Shown here piece by piece: positions 39,905 through 48,381 of a stretch of DNA of 64,000 nt. The notes under the pieces are model-generated. The model made no database searches. It was not told where the DNA came from and saw only the letters and a program-made list of their open reading frames with translations. This stretch comes from a virus. Both the position numbers and the translations under genes were made by a program. How positions within the stretch are numbered: position 1 is the stretch's first letter; every line of letters starts with the position of its first letter. The stretch covers positions 1-64,000 of IMG/VR virus record IMGVR_UViG_3300047321_000170. One strand, given 5' to 3'.

Positions 39905-40918
39905 TTAGACCGTTTCGTTGCGCTTTTCGAGGTACTTCGTCAGGAGCACGCTGGACGTTTCGGCGGTGACACCATGCTTCGTGAAGCAGCGCGACAGGAT
40001 GTCCTGCATGTCGAACGATTCCGTTTGCACGGTGATGTCCACGAAGTCCTCGCCGTTGTCGGCGATCGGCTGCGTCGTGGTAGCCCACGCATCGAACTCG
40101 AAGTCGATCTGCTCACCGGGCTTCAGCCGAACGCGCACCGCCTTGTCGTGGAACTGGGTCGGGTCAGCCGCAACCGCCGCGCGCAGCTCTTCGAGCGACA
40201 ACGTGACGTACGTGTTGTTGTCCGGATCTTCACCGTGACTGTACGGTTGCATCGAGCCGGGGAACACCACGCGAATGCCGTTGATCATGTCGTCGAACGG
40301 GCGGTGATCGTGGCCGCTGACCACCAGCTTGGTGAAGGGCTTCAGCTCGAATAGCGGCACGGCGTTGTGCGGATTCTCGTCGAACGTCACACGATCCCAA
40401 TGGCCGACGACGAGATCAAACTCCATGAAGCCGTCTTTGCTGAGGCCAAGGTCGCGCGCCATCTCCTTCGAGTTGCGGAACGGATGCCACGGCACCACGC
40501 CGAGGCGGAACAGACCCGCCTGGATGATCTCGGTATCGTCGAGCGAGATGACGATGTTCTGCACGCCGAGGAGCAGCTGATGGAGAAGATCGTAGGAGCT
40601 GGCTTTATCTGCGTCGCGCGAGGCGTCATGGTTTCCACGCACCAGCACGAAGATCGTGTCCGGACGGGCCACAGCGGCTTTGCGATAAGCCATCGCCACT
40701 TCAAGGACGATCTCTGGCGGCACCACGTAGGTGTCGAAGATGTCGCCGAGGCAGATGTTGACATTCACTTCCGCGTACAGCTCTTCGTTGAACTGCGCAG
40801 CGATCGCGGCTTCACGTTCGCCGCGACGGTTCAGCGGGACACCAGTGAGAAAGTTGCGGCCCCGATGCACGTCGCCGATAAAGCCGACCTTCTGGCCAGC
40901 GATTTCCATAATCTTCAT
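39905..40918 (-). CDS. SbcD/Mre11-like nuclease (T4 gp47-type)
   Basis: 337 residues from ATG 40918, which has AAGG eight bases upstream; a GTG two codons earlier (40924) is possible. The five phosphoesterase motifs are present: GDVHRG, GDIFD, RGNHD, VVGHWD and SGHDH, which bind two manganese ions. It is the nuclease partner of the following SbcC-like gene. Confidence 0.93.
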   Translation of the reverse strand: MKIMEIAGQKVGFIGDVHRGRNFLTGVPLNRRGEREAAIAAQFNEELYAEVNVNICLGDIFDTYVVPPEIVLEVAMAYRKAAVARPDTIFVLVRGNHDASRDADKASSYDLLHQLLLGVQNIVISLDDTEIIQAGLFRLGVVPWHPFRNSKEMARDLGLSKDGFMEFDLVVGHWDRVTFDENPHNAVPLFELKPFTKLVVSGHDHRPFDDMINGIRVVFPGSMQPYSHGEDPDNNTYVTLSLEELRAAVAADPTQFHDKAVRVRLKPGEQIDFEFDAWATTTQPIADNGEDFVDITVQTESFDMQDILSRCFTKHGVTAETSSVLLTKYLEKRNETV

Positions 40919-40920
40919 GT

Positions 40921-41025
40921 TCACGACCTTGTGAAAATCTTGCTGAGGATGAAGATCACCGCGGCGGTGACTACCGCCGCGATGATTACTTCGATCGACT
41001 TGCGAATTCGATCAGGCAACGGCAT
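40921..41025 (-). CDS. Small membrane protein (34 aa)
   Basis: MPLPDRIRKSIEVIIAAVVT opens a short basic region followed by one membrane helix and the tail KIFTRS. GGAG lies about eight bases before ATG 41025. The stop overlaps the GTG at 40924 of the nuclease gene. It overlaps the exonuclease end by 14 bases. The regular spacing supports a real gene; its function is unknown. Confidence 0.5.
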   Translation of the reverse strand: MPLPDRIRKSIEVIIAAVVTAAVIFILSKIFTRS

Positions 41026-41623
41026 CGACGACATCTCCGGCTGCTTGCAGCGAAGGATGTTTCGTCGAGTGCTCGCGCACAGCAAACAGCACCTTGATCT
41101 GGTGGAACACGTCGAACAGGGCGCTATGGGCGGGGCCAACGAACGGGATCAGGCGCTCGAACTCGGGAGGGGTCTGCGGCCAGTAGCGGCCACGAATCCA
41201 CGAGTTCATGTCGTTCGTCTGGCGGAAGTGGAACGGGTTCTGCACTTCGAACTGCTTGCAGTAACTTTCAATGAACGGATATTCGAAGTGCGACGGCTTC
41301 GCCCAGAGGCGCAGCGTGTCGTTGTACGGGTCAGTGCCGACGCGAGCCCACGTCACGAAGTCCTGCATGACCTTCGCGGGGTTCTCGCTGCGCTGCATGA
41401 TGCTGGTCAGGATCTCGCGCTTGTCTTTGAGCCACCAGCTGCGCGTCTCTTCATCGAAGTAGCGCTTGGGCGGCATGATCAGGCAGCGGTCGAAGGTGTC
41501 AGGATGGATCTCGCCTGAAGCGAGGTCGAAGCGAACGGCGGCGATCTGGATGATGGCGTTCTCGTCGGAGCGAGTACCAGTCGTTTCCAGGTCAACCATG
41601 AAATCAAGGCATTTTACGGTCAT
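41012..41623 (-). CDS. DEDD-family 3'-5' exonuclease
   Basis: 203 residues from ATG 41623. FMVDLETTG (Asp and Glu of motif I), HFEYPFIE (motif II) and HSALFDVFHQ (His and Asp of motif III) make a DEDDh site as in DnaQ, RNase T and exonuclease X. A role in proofreading or end trimming is likely, although the DNA polymerase here has its own N-terminal exonuclease region. It overlaps the upstream nuclease by 20 bases. Confidence 0.85.
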   Translation of the reverse strand: MTVKCLDFMVDLETTGTRSDENAIIQIAAVRFDLASGEIHPDTFDRCLIMPPKRYFDEETRSWWLKDKREILTSIMQRSENPAKVMQDFVTWARVGTDPYNDTLRLWAKPSHFEYPFIESYCKQFEVQNPFHFRQTNDMNSWIRGRYWPQTPPEFERLIPFVGPAHSALFDVFHQIKVLFAVREHSTKHPSLQAAGDVVDAVA

Positions 41624-42068
41624 GTTGGGTGGCCAGAAGTTGTGAGAAAAGCACATGGTTCGAGATTCGGTGGTGGTCGATCTCGGCCCACTTCATCGAC
41701 TTTGTGGTGTTATCGATGATGTGCGACGCGTGGACTGCATACCAGATTCCATACGACTCTCGCCGGATGAAGAAGTAATAGTCCCCGCCTGCTGCTACTG
41801 CCTTGCGTGCTGCGCGCCACTGGTTCTTGGCGATCATGCTGAAGGGGAAAGACGGCTCCTTCACCGTGCTCTTCACTTCAGCGTAGAACATGCGGCCTTC
41901 CCATGTGACTGTGAAGTCAGAAGGCTGTGCGTCCTTGATTGCTCGTTGAAGCCCAGTGGCACCGCGCACATGCGCCGTGTCGGTAAGTCGCTCGACTGCT
42001 GCGCGCTTACCGAAAGGCGCAAAGAAGGAGATGAACTCCTCCTCTGCATCCTTCCAGACTTGCTTCAT
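41604..42068 (-). CDS. PD-(D/E)XK-type nuclease, possible Holliday junction resolvase
   Basis: 154 residues. QPSDFTVTWEGRMFYAEVKST gives Asp and Glu-x-Lys of a PD-(D/E)XK core, with an upstream helix carrying Glu; this is the layout of RecU-like or VRR-type nucleases. It lies among recombination genes, so junction cutting is plausible. The gene follows a promoter with a perfect TATAAT. Confidence 0.7.
   Translation of the reverse strand: MKQVWKDAEEEFISFFAPFGKRAAVERLTDTAHVRGATGLQRAIKDAQPSDFTVTWEGRMFYAEVKSTVKEPSFPFSMIAKNQWRAARKAVAAGGDYYFFIRRESYGIWYAVHASHIIDNTTKSMKWAEIDHHRISNHVLFSQLLATQHDRKMP
41661..41685 (-). promoter_or_regulatory. Start-associated hairpin embedded in upstream gene
   Basis: On the - strand CGAGATCG, loop ACCACCAC, CG-A-ATCTCG: eight pairs with one bulged A. 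It lies within the last codons of the nuclease gene but 37 bases before the exonuclease ATG at 41623, the position expected for a leader of that gene. Confidence 0.65.
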
Positions 42069-42083
42069 TTTTTCTTTGACTAC

Positions 42084-42095
42084 GTGGTGGTGGTG
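42084..42095 (-). promoter_or_regulatory. Start-associated CAC tract at a transcription start
   Basis: Four CAC units begin seven bases after the TATAAT at 42108-42103, so they would be among the first transcribed bases. 15 bases separate the tract from ATG 42068. Confidence 0.65.
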
Positions 42096-42102
42096 TGCAT
42101 CG

Positions 42103-42143
42103 ATTATATCTAGCTAGTACCTCTAAGGTTCAAGGAACTAGCT
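42103..42143 (-). promoter_or_regulatory. Promoter with overlapping dyad
   Basis: Consensus -10 TATAAT (42108-42103 on the - strand) with TTGAAC 19 bases upstream. A large inverted repeat, AGCTAGT-A-CCT / AGG-A-ACTAGCT (42112-42143), covers the -35 and spacer. The TAGCTAG core also occurs in the integrase operators, pointing to one shared regulator. Confidence 0.65.
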
Positions 42144-42151
42144 GATAGTTA

Positions 42152-43474
42152 TCACACTACTTTGTCTGTGCGAAAGCGCACGAACACCGGGTTGCGAAGC
42201 GACCCTTCGGAGGTCTTCTCCATGTACTCGCATTCGAGTATCCAGCCCAGCATCTCCTCACGCCGCTCCCAGAACTCGTGGCGTTGTGCGCGCGTATAGC
42301 CACCGCCCACGTTGACTCGGAACGAACTACCATCTTCCAATTTTCCCTCGATGGTGAAACCACCGAGTACGTGCTCGAACTGGCTCTTTTTCTTGCCGTT
42401 GTAAAAGCCGACAATGCGCCCTTCTGCCGTGTCCAGAGGCTTGCCCTTCAACCAATGCGGGCTGCGGCCCCACACATACGGCGCGCGCTTCGCCTTCAGC
42501 ATGAAGCCCTCGAATCCCTGCGCGAGCGCCAGGTCGAAGAACGCCTTTACTTCGTCCCGGTTGTTCACGGTCTGCTTGTAGCTCGGCAGGAGCTTGCCGG
42601 TCCACTGGAGCCCTTCCTCCGTCTCGACCGCGCAGACCTTCTCCAGCGCCGCGTCGAGCAGCTCGCTGCGCTCTTCCTGCGGGCGCACGCAAGTCTGCTG
42701 GTCCCACTCCACCTTCGTGAGCCAATCGTAGGCATAGAAGCGCAGCTGCGAGCGGTCAGCGCCATCCTTCTTGGACTTCGACGTGGCCGTCCAGCTTGGG
42801 TGCTTCTCGCCTGGAGCGACCACATGGATCATCAGCTCGCCGTCTAGCACCATCGGCTGATCGCCGACCAGCGCCTGGCGCAGTGCCTGCATGTCGGCGT
42901 CGAACAGCGTGCCCATCCAGTACGTCTGGTCAAGACCATCGCGCGAATACCCGACGACCGGCTGGCCGGGGTAGACGAAGACCGCTGTGCGTTGGCCGTC
43001 CATCTTGAACTCGATCTGGGCGGGGAACTCTGGGTCATGCTCGGCATACTTCTCGGCCAGCATCACGTCGAACACGGGGATCAGGCCGGGGAAGACCTTG
43101 TTGATCTCCTTCGCGCCGATGCCCACGCGCAGGTTCTTGCGCAGCACTGCCGCGAGGTTGTCGGCCGTCTCGACCGAGTATTGCGCCAGCGTGCAGCGAA
43201 TCACGTCCTTCGCCGCGTTGCCGGTCAGTCGGCGCGTCGCCAGTGACAGCAGCAGCTGGACGAACTCTTCACCGTTGTCCACGTCCTCGGCGCGGTAGTC
43301 ATCAGGCAGATCGAAGTCTTTCACCCCGTACGTCACGAAAGGCGACAGCGCTGCGACCAGCATCTTCTTGGCAAACTCTTCAGGGTCAGCACCGAGCTTG
43401 GTGATAGCTTCGATCTTCTCGTTCTTGCTGCTTGTTGCCCGGCACTCGGCCATCAGTCGGTTGAAACGTCTCAT
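42152..43474 (-). CDS. ATP-dependent DNA ligase
   Basis: 440 residues. Lys157 in FKMDGQR is the adenylated lysine of motif I (KxDGxR); VLDGELMIH is motif III and EGFMLKAKRAPY motif IV. The N-terminal 145 residues form an extra helical DNA-binding domain, as in T4 ligase. It seals nicks in replication and repair. It overlaps the small gene upstream by four bases. Confidence 0.92.
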   Translation of the reverse strand: MRRFNRLMAECRATSSKNEKIEAITKLGADPEEFAKKMLVAALSPFVTYGVKDFDLPDDYRAEDVDNGEEFVQLLLSLATRRLTGNAAKDVIRCTLAQYSVETADNLAAVLRKNLRVGIGAKEINKVFPGLIPVFDVMLAEKYAEHDPEFPAQIEFKMDGQRTAVFVYPGQPVVGYSRDGLDQTYWMGTLFDADMQALRQALVGDQPMVLDGELMIHVVAPGEKHPSWTATSKSKKDGADRSQLRFYAYDWLTKVEWDQQTCVRPQEERSELLDAALEKVCAVETEEGLQWTGKLLPSYKQTVNNRDEVKAFFDLALAQGFEGFMLKAKRAPYVWGRSPHWLKGKPLDTAEGRIVGFYNGKKKSQFEHVLGGFTIEGKLEDGSSFRVNVGGGYTRAQRHEFWERREEMLGWILECEYMEKTSEGSLRNPVFVRFRTDKVV

Positions 43475-43692
43475 GCTTTCAAGTCCTCTTCTACTGCTGC
43501 CTTTGCTTCGGCGACGATACGCACGGCTTCGTCACCCTCCCCGTTGATCGTCATGAGCCGCGCGATCTCGCGAAGACCCTCTTTCAGCGCTTGCGAATCG
43601 TTGACTCTGCTGCCGAACGCCTCACGCGACCTGTAGCCACTAGCGGTGGCGATGTAGATATCAACTTCGCTGTGTACGATCTTGTTGCTCAT
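43471..43692 (-). CDS. Hypothetical early protein
   Basis: 73 residues, no recognised motif; C-terminal helix (RIVAEAKAAVEEDLKA). It lies between polymerase and ligase with four-base overlaps to both, so a role in DNA metabolism is likely by context. Confidence 0.6.
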   Translation of the reverse strand: MSNKIVHSEVDIYIATASGYRSREAFGSRVNDSQALKEGLREIARLMTINGEGDEAVRIVAEAKAAVEEDLKA

Positions 43693-46409
43693 GCTGTTGC
43701 TTCCTCTTCCTGTTGTGCCTCAGCCGGCATGCCGTCGAGGATGTAGTCCAGAATCGCCTGGCGCTCTTCACGCGTGGCACGCTTGCCCCAACGGTCTTCC
43801 GCGATACACGGCAGACCCTTCTGCATTTCCATCAGCTCGACCTGGCCGTCAGGGCACTTCTCCTTGTTCCACGGCTGCATGGTCTTGCCGATAGCAAGGG
43901 AAGAGTCCAGCTTCAGGTTCTTCATCAAGCCAGCGTCTTCGATCATCACTTCGTAGAAGTCGTCAAAGAAGTCGATCACTTGCGAGCGCGGCACGCTGTA
44001 GATCAGTTCGTCGTGAATCAGCAGATAGAAGCGGGCGCGGTAGCCACGCTCAGCGATGCGCTGCTTCATGCGGATAATTGCGCGCTTCGCGAGCGCTCCA
44101 CCGAGACCCTGAACCTTCGCGTTCACGCACTGGTTACCAGCGCGGCGATTGATCTTCTTGATCACTGCATCACCGAAGGCTGCGATCGCCGGATCTCCAT
44201 AAGAAGCGAACTTCTGCTTCATGATGTTGATCCACTCGTAGGTCGCCTCGAAGCGGTCACGGCGATGGTGATCGGGTAGTTCAACGTAGCCGCGCTCGCG
44301 GGCTTCCTCGATCGTGCTGACGCGCCACTCTTCAGCCACAGAGAACGTCGCGCGGTACTTGTCGACCATCTCCCACATGAACTCGCTCGACCATCCCAGC
44401 GCTTCGCCGGTCGTGCCCAGGGCGCCCGAATACCAGTAGCCGAAGTTCGCCGGCTTGCCGATGTCGGTACGCAGCTGCTTCTTGTTGGGGTTCGACTCGT
44501 ACTCGTCGTCGGTCAGCCCCATCAGACCCGTCACGGCTTCCTTGTGCAGATCCTCGTGAGGCCGCTGGCCATAGGCCTTGCGGAACTTCGGATCGTTCGA
44601 GTAGTCGCCGATGATCACCAGCTCGACAGCGGACCAGTCGGCCGACACGAGCACATGCTCTTCGCCTTCAGCATCGTCGTCATCGGCCTCGAAGAAGCCG
44701 CGGACATACACCGCCTCGCCGAACTTGCTGAGCTGCTGGCCATTCGGGTTCTGGCACGAGCTGCGACGTGTCGCCAGCATCGACGACATCTGCGGGTACA
44801 CACGACCTGTATCGGGATCGACTAGGCACAGGTAAGGCGTCAGGTACAGCTTCACGCGCTGTGAGATAGAAGCCATCTCCTTGTACGCGCGGAACATGGT
44901 CATGCCCGCCTCGTAGCGCTTGATCAGCTCCTGGAGCGCTGGCAACGTCTTGGCCGACAACTTCAGGTCAGCGCTGACCTCACCAGTCTTCTCGTCGATG
45001 CAACCCTTCAGGATCTCGTCGTTGTAGCGTTTGATCCAGCGACGCTCCAGCTCGACGCGGCAGTCACCATCGCTTTGCGTCTTGCCATCGGCCTGCATAT
45101 ACGAGCCACGCAGCAAGTCATAGATGATCGTCCGCATCGGCATGTAGTGGATGAGGTTCACGCCGCTCGACTCTTTCACGCCGCGCTCGATCGCCCAGGC
45201 GTTCGATACCGGGCCGCGCGTCTGCATGCACTGCTCGAAGTCGTCGTCGCTGTCGTCGGACTTCGCCCACTTCTCGATCTGCGTGCGGTACTTCTTGTAG
45301 CCTTCGCTTCCCTTCGCAGGATCGAAGTACCACTTGTCGTACTTGGCCAGCTTCTCGTGTGGCTCCTCGGGGAACGGGAGCAGATCGCGGATCGCAGCCT
45401 TCATGGTCCGCAGGCAGCGCGCTTCGTTCTCGCGCTCCTGATCGCGTCGGGAGAGCACCGCCTTACCGTTCAGCTTGATGCCGTGTTGCCACGCCTTCGA
45501 GGCCTCTTCGACGAAAGGCATCTCCTGTTGCATGAACGTGTTGAACACGGGCGGGTTCGTCGCCATGATGAAAGCCATCACGCGGTGGAAGAGCTGCAAG
45601 CACCAGTAGGCGTCATCGACGCCGTACTCGTAGACCTCGTCGCCCGTCAGCTGACCCATGTGGGCGCGGCCCCGTAGCGTCTCCTCGAAGGTCGCCATCT
45701 TGTAGCCGAACCAGCTGTGGACGGCCCGCTTCAGGTCGTAGCCGATCTTGATCGACGCGACGTAGCCGTTGTAGCTGTGCGCTGAATCCGACTCCTTCGC
45801 GATGACCTTGTAGAGCAGATCTTCCTGGTCCGCGTTCATGGTCTGGCCAGGCTCGTATCCAGCGAACACGCGCGAGACGGCCGGCAGCAGGCGCTCGATG
45901 CCACCGAGTCCCGGTTCGCGGAACCGATCGATGAAGTAGGTATCCGGCGAGTACGCCGTCACGCACAGCTGCAACGTGCAGATGACGCGTGTGCCGAGAT
46001 CAAAGCCTGCGGCTTTGGCCATCATCGTCCACTCGAAGCTCGCGTTGTGGATGACCCAGTACGCGTCGGGCTTCTTCGCGGCCAGCAATGTGAGCGCTTG
46101 CGCAAGCGGCACACGGTTCTCGATGTCGGCGTGTGCGAGGTTGATGTAATACCCATGATGGTTTTCATCCGGGTACAGCGAGAATCCAGTTACGGTCGTG
46201 CGGTTCGTGTCGAAGACGAGCTTGGTGTTGCCGCCCTTCTTGCCTTCGTCGTTGATCTTCATGAGACGGTTCAGACCCTCGTGTCGACGAGAGTCTTCCG
46301 TTTCAATGTCGAATCCGATGAACCCCTTGCCCGCAACTTCTTCAATGATGCGCGGAGCCAGTTCGGCCCAATTGCGCGCATCAACGAGAACTTTGCGATC
46401 GGCTTCCAT
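43689..46409 (-). CDS. Family A DNA polymerase
   Basis: 906 residues from ATG 46409 (GGAG upstream). Residues about 25-230 form a 3'-5' exonuclease domain (FIGFDIETED). The polymerase domain has motif A SADWSAVELVIIGDYS, motif B LRTDIGKPANFGYWYSG and motif C IHDELIYSVP. There is no 5' nuclease domain; that function is a separate gene upstream. It is the replicative polymerase of the phage. Motif A has DWSAVEL in place of the common DYSQIEL. Confidence 0.95.
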   Translation of the reverse strand: MEADRKVLVDARNWAELAPRIIEEVAGKGFIGFDIETEDSRRHEGLNRLMKINDEGKKGGNTKLVFDTNRTTVTGFSLYPDENHHGYYINLAHADIENRVPLAQALTLLAAKKPDAYWVIHNASFEWTMMAKAAGFDLGTRVICTLQLCVTAYSPDTYFIDRFREPGLGGIERLLPAVSRVFAGYEPGQTMNADQEDLLYKVIAKESDSAHSYNGYVASIKIGYDLKRAVHSWFGYKMATFEETLRGRAHMGQLTGDEVYEYGVDDAYWCLQLFHRVMAFIMATNPPVFNTFMQQEMPFVEEASKAWQHGIKLNGKAVLSRRDQERENEARCLRTMKAAIRDLLPFPEEPHEKLAKYDKWYFDPAKGSEGYKKYRTQIEKWAKSDDSDDDFEQCMQTRGPVSNAWAIERGVKESSGVNLIHYMPMRTIIYDLLRGSYMQADGKTQSDGDCRVELERRWIKRYNDEILKGCIDEKTGEVSADLKLSAKTLPALQELIKRYEAGMTMFRAYKEMASISQRVKLYLTPYLCLVDPDTGRVYPQMSSMLATRRSSCQNPNGQQLSKFGEAVYVRGFFEADDDDAEGEEHVLVSADWSAVELVIIGDYSNDPKFRKAYGQRPHEDLHKEAVTGLMGLTDDEYESNPNKKQLRTDIGKPANFGYWYSGALGTTGEALGWSSEFMWEMVDKYRATFSVAEEWRVSTIEEARERGYVELPDHHRRDRFEATYEWINIMKQKFASYGDPAIAAFGDAVIKKINRRAGNQCVNAKVQGLGGALAKRAIIRMKQRIAERGYRARFYLLIHDELIYSVPRSQVIDFFDDFYEVMIEDAGLMKNLKLDSSLAIGKTMQPWNKEKCPDGQVELMEMQKGLPCIAEDRWGKRATREERQAILDYILDGMPAEAQQEEEATA

Positions 46410-46411
46410 CG

Positions 46412-46591
46412 TTACTCCTGCGCAGCTTTTTGCGCGCCGACCAGCGCGATGGCCAGGTTGGCGTGCTCCGGGTGTGCATTGAGCAGATCGTGGAGCTGGT
46501 TGGCGAGCCCCCACACCTTCGCCTTGACGATAGGTTCGAGCTTGCCTATCTCGTCCTCGACGAGCTTCAGTTGATGCTGAGCGATGTTCAT
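46412..46591 (-). CDS. Small helical protein (59 aa) before DNA polymerase
   Basis: ATG 46591 opens 59 residues (MNIAQHQLKLVEDEIGKLEP at the start, AIALVGAQKAAQE at the end), predicted largely helical. The stop lies two bases before the polymerase start. The leader has a CAC tract and a weak GGAT ribosome site. No family recognised; it could be a polymerase accessory factor. Confidence 0.6.
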   Translation of the reverse strand: MNIAQHQLKLVEDEIGKLEPIVKAKVWGLANQLHDLLNAHPEHANLAIALVGAQKAAQE

Positions 46592-46597
46592 TGTTTT

Positions 46598-46617
46598 GAT
46601 CCGTGGTGGTGGTGATC
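46598..46617 (-). promoter_or_regulatory. Start-associated hairpin with CAC loop, short stem
   Basis: GATC / GATC arms around ACCACCACCACG on the - strand, six bases before ATG 46591. The stem of four pairs is weak. Confidence 0.5.
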
Positions 46618-47393
46618 TACAGCAGGAAATCCTTCAGAACTTCGTTGAGCACGCGGTCATTGCGCTCTCCGACTACCAGGTTCTTCAGGAGGTCTTCATG
46701 GGGCATCTCATAGAAGCCTGTGATCTCCCACATGGCCTTGAGGACTGCCTCGTTCTCTTTGACCCAAGTGAGAGGCTTCTTACCGAGATTGAAGGAGCCA
46801 GCTTCGCTGTCCCAGGACGGGACATAACCCTCGGTGAAGTATTGGAGCCAGCGCTCGCGGTCGCAGTGTTCCCACGCCTTCTCGCCGAATCCTGGGATGC
46901 CTGTGATCTTGTCCGACTTGTCGCCGACGAGCGTCTTCATGAGGCGCACTTCAGACCACGCGGTGTTGTCGTAGTGGATGTTGTCGCGACCCATGATGTG
47001 CGTGTGTACGCCATCACAGGACGCGAGAAAGTCGCCGTCTGTCGAGTGGATGTTGATGCGGTCTACGAGCGGCCGGTAATGCTTGGCCAGCTGCGTGATC
47101 ACGTCATCTGCTTCCCAGCCAGCGATCTCCAGCGACATGCAGCGCGTAAAGCGCAGCACCTGCTTGAAGAGGTCCATCGTCTTGTAGAACACATCGGGTG
47201 GCGGCACTCGGCCTACCTTATAGCCAGGGTAAATCTTGCGACGGCGCTCTTTCGAGCCGTGGCCGTCCCAGACCCAGATGATTGTGTCGAACATGGGGAG
47301 CATGTTCATTTCATAGAGAACGTCACGGATCGTGCCGTTCGTCTCGAACTTGACGCGGAACTGGTTGTTCCCGTCGATCAGGTGAAGTGCCAT
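46617..47393 (-). CDS. 5'-3' exonuclease (FEN/T5 D15-type)
   Basis: 258 residues. Acidic motifs are in order: LIDGNN, VWDGHGSKERRRKIYPGYK, EIAGWEADDVI, HSTDGDF and GDKSDKITGIPGFG with the helix-hairpin-helix. It removes RNA primers and flaps, replacing the 5' nuclease domain absent from the polymerase. GAGG precedes ATG 47393. Confidence 0.93.
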   Translation of the reverse strand: MALHLIDGNNQFRVKFETNGTIRDVLYEMNMLPMFDTIIWVWDGHGSKERRRKIYPGYKVGRVPPPDVFYKTMDLFKQVLRFTRCMSLEIAGWEADDVITQLAKHYRPLVDRINIHSTDGDFLASCDGVHTHIMGRDNIHYDNTAWSEVRLMKTLVGDKSDKITGIPGFGEKAWEHCDRERWLQYFTEGYVPSWDSEAGSFNLGKKPLTWVKENEAVLKAMWEITGFYEMPHEDLLKNLVVGERNDRVLNEVLKDFLL

Positions 47394-47413
47394 GTGGTCC
47401 TCGCGTGGACGTA

Positions 47414-47447
47414 GAAAAAGCCGCGGGCTCTTTCGAGTCCGCGGCTT
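47414..47447 (-). terminator. Rho-independent terminator (leftward)
   Basis: Stem AAGCCGCGG / CCGCGGCTT (47418-47426 with 47439-47447); read leftwards it ends in TTTTTC. It follows the ssDNA-binding candidate and would limit read-through into the exonuclease and polymerase genes. Confidence 0.88.
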
Positions 47448-47464
47448 CCGATGACGCTAGGCAG

Positions 47465-48205
47465 TTACGCCGTCGCGCCTTCTTCCTGCTCCACTTCGAC
47501 GTATTCGCCGAGCGACGCCCAGCACATCACGCCCCAGGCGTTGCCCGCCTTGTTCGTCATGCGCTTCGACGTGACCTTCACATGCACTTGCGCGCCGATC
47601 AGACCTTCCTGCATTACGCGCTGGTAGAAGTCCTGCCATTCGCGCCAGTTGGTCGTCGAGGTCGCGTAGCCCACGCGTTGACCGGCCTTCGCCAGCACCG
47701 TGCCGTCCGGTGCGAGGACATCCTTGATCAGAACCATCGGCACGTCAACGGAGCGGTACGGCTTCGCCTTGTTGTCGATGTTCGCAGCCTTGGTGACTGC
47801 TTCGTTCCACGAGATGCCCTTGTCCGACTGCACGCCGTCATACGTCGACCAGTACTGCGCCGGGTTACCGGCCTTGATCGACATCTTCGGCGCGAAGCCG
47901 ATGCCTTCGGTCATGTCGATGTAGGCTTCGAATTCGGTGATCAGCTTGTCGCCGGCAGTGCCGATCAACATACCGAATTCTTTCACCTTCGCCCAGACAT
48001 CGACGTTCATCGCGCCGGTCATGAGCTGGTCCATCGACAACTTCTGGCCGGGGGCCGCAACTGCGCCCACTGCGGTCGTACCTACGACTGCGGGAACACC
48101 AGCGCCGCCTGCTGCTGCGGCTGCTGCTGCGGAGGGTGCGGCTGCTGCTGCGATCGCGCCAGCGTTAGCTTGAGCGCGTTCGATTGCTGCTTGGATCGGG
48201 TCCAT
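47465..48205 (-). CDS. Candidate single-stranded DNA-binding protein
   Basis: 246 residues. Ala/Gly-rich N-terminal linker (residues 10-50), a central beta-rich domain (MLIGTAGDKLITEFEAYIDM; PYRSVDVPMVLIKDVLA; GAQVHVKVTSKRMTN), and an acidic end (EYVEVEQEEG) like the C-terminal tip of SSB proteins. It has its own promoter, long leader and terminator, fitting a highly expressed replication protein. The fold is not proven; another DNA-binding role is possible. Confidence 0.5.
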   Translation of the reverse strand: MDPIQAAIERAQANAGAIAAAAAPSAAAAAAAGGAGVPAVVGTTAVGAVAAPGQKLSMDQLMTGAMNVDVWAKVKEFGMLIGTAGDKLITEFEAYIDMTEGIGFAPKMSIKAGNPAQYWSTYDGVQSDKGISWNEAVTKAANIDNKAKPYRSVDVPMVLIKDVLAPDGTVLAKAGQRVGYATSTTNWREWQDFYQRVMQEGLIGAQVHVKVTSKRMTNKAGNAWGVMCWASLGEYVEVEQEEGATA

Positions 48206-48381
48206 GTAAAAGCTCCAGTTTCATTAGCCAGGTTTCTGTGTCTTACTGCCCTCGCTGCTAAGGTGGTGGATCTCAGCGGCGAGTTCGAAGATCTTAACTT
48301 CGACCTTCTAACTATTCAATCGCATGTATATGCTACTTGCGACTGATAGATCCGCTTACGTGCTACTGCGCACATTCATTT
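48206..48381 (-). promoter_or_regulatory. Promoter and long leader of the ssDNA-binding candidate
   Basis: TTGAAT (48319-48314), 17-base spacer, TAAGAT (48296-48291) on the - strand. Transcription would begin near 48284, so the CAC-loop hairpin 48277-48257 would be the first structure of a leader of about 80 bases. No gene is visible between the helicase stop and this start. Confidence 0.6.
48257..48277 (-). promoter_or_regulatory. Start-associated hairpin with CAC loop
   Basis: GCTGAG / CTTAGC arms (one G-T pair) around ATCCACCAC on the - strand, 51 bases before ATG 48205 and close to the predicted transcription start. Confidence 0.7.

Noticed and set aside
38509-39969. A 486-codon open frame on the + strand opposite the SbcC-like gene
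   Set aside because: The opposing frame encodes clear Walker A, zinc hook and signature motifs; this one is a Leu/Arg/Asp-rich antisense shadow.
40367-41518. A 383-codon + strand frame across the SbcD and exonuclease genes
   Set aside because: It crosses several real - strand genes with good catalytic motifs and has shadow-like composition.
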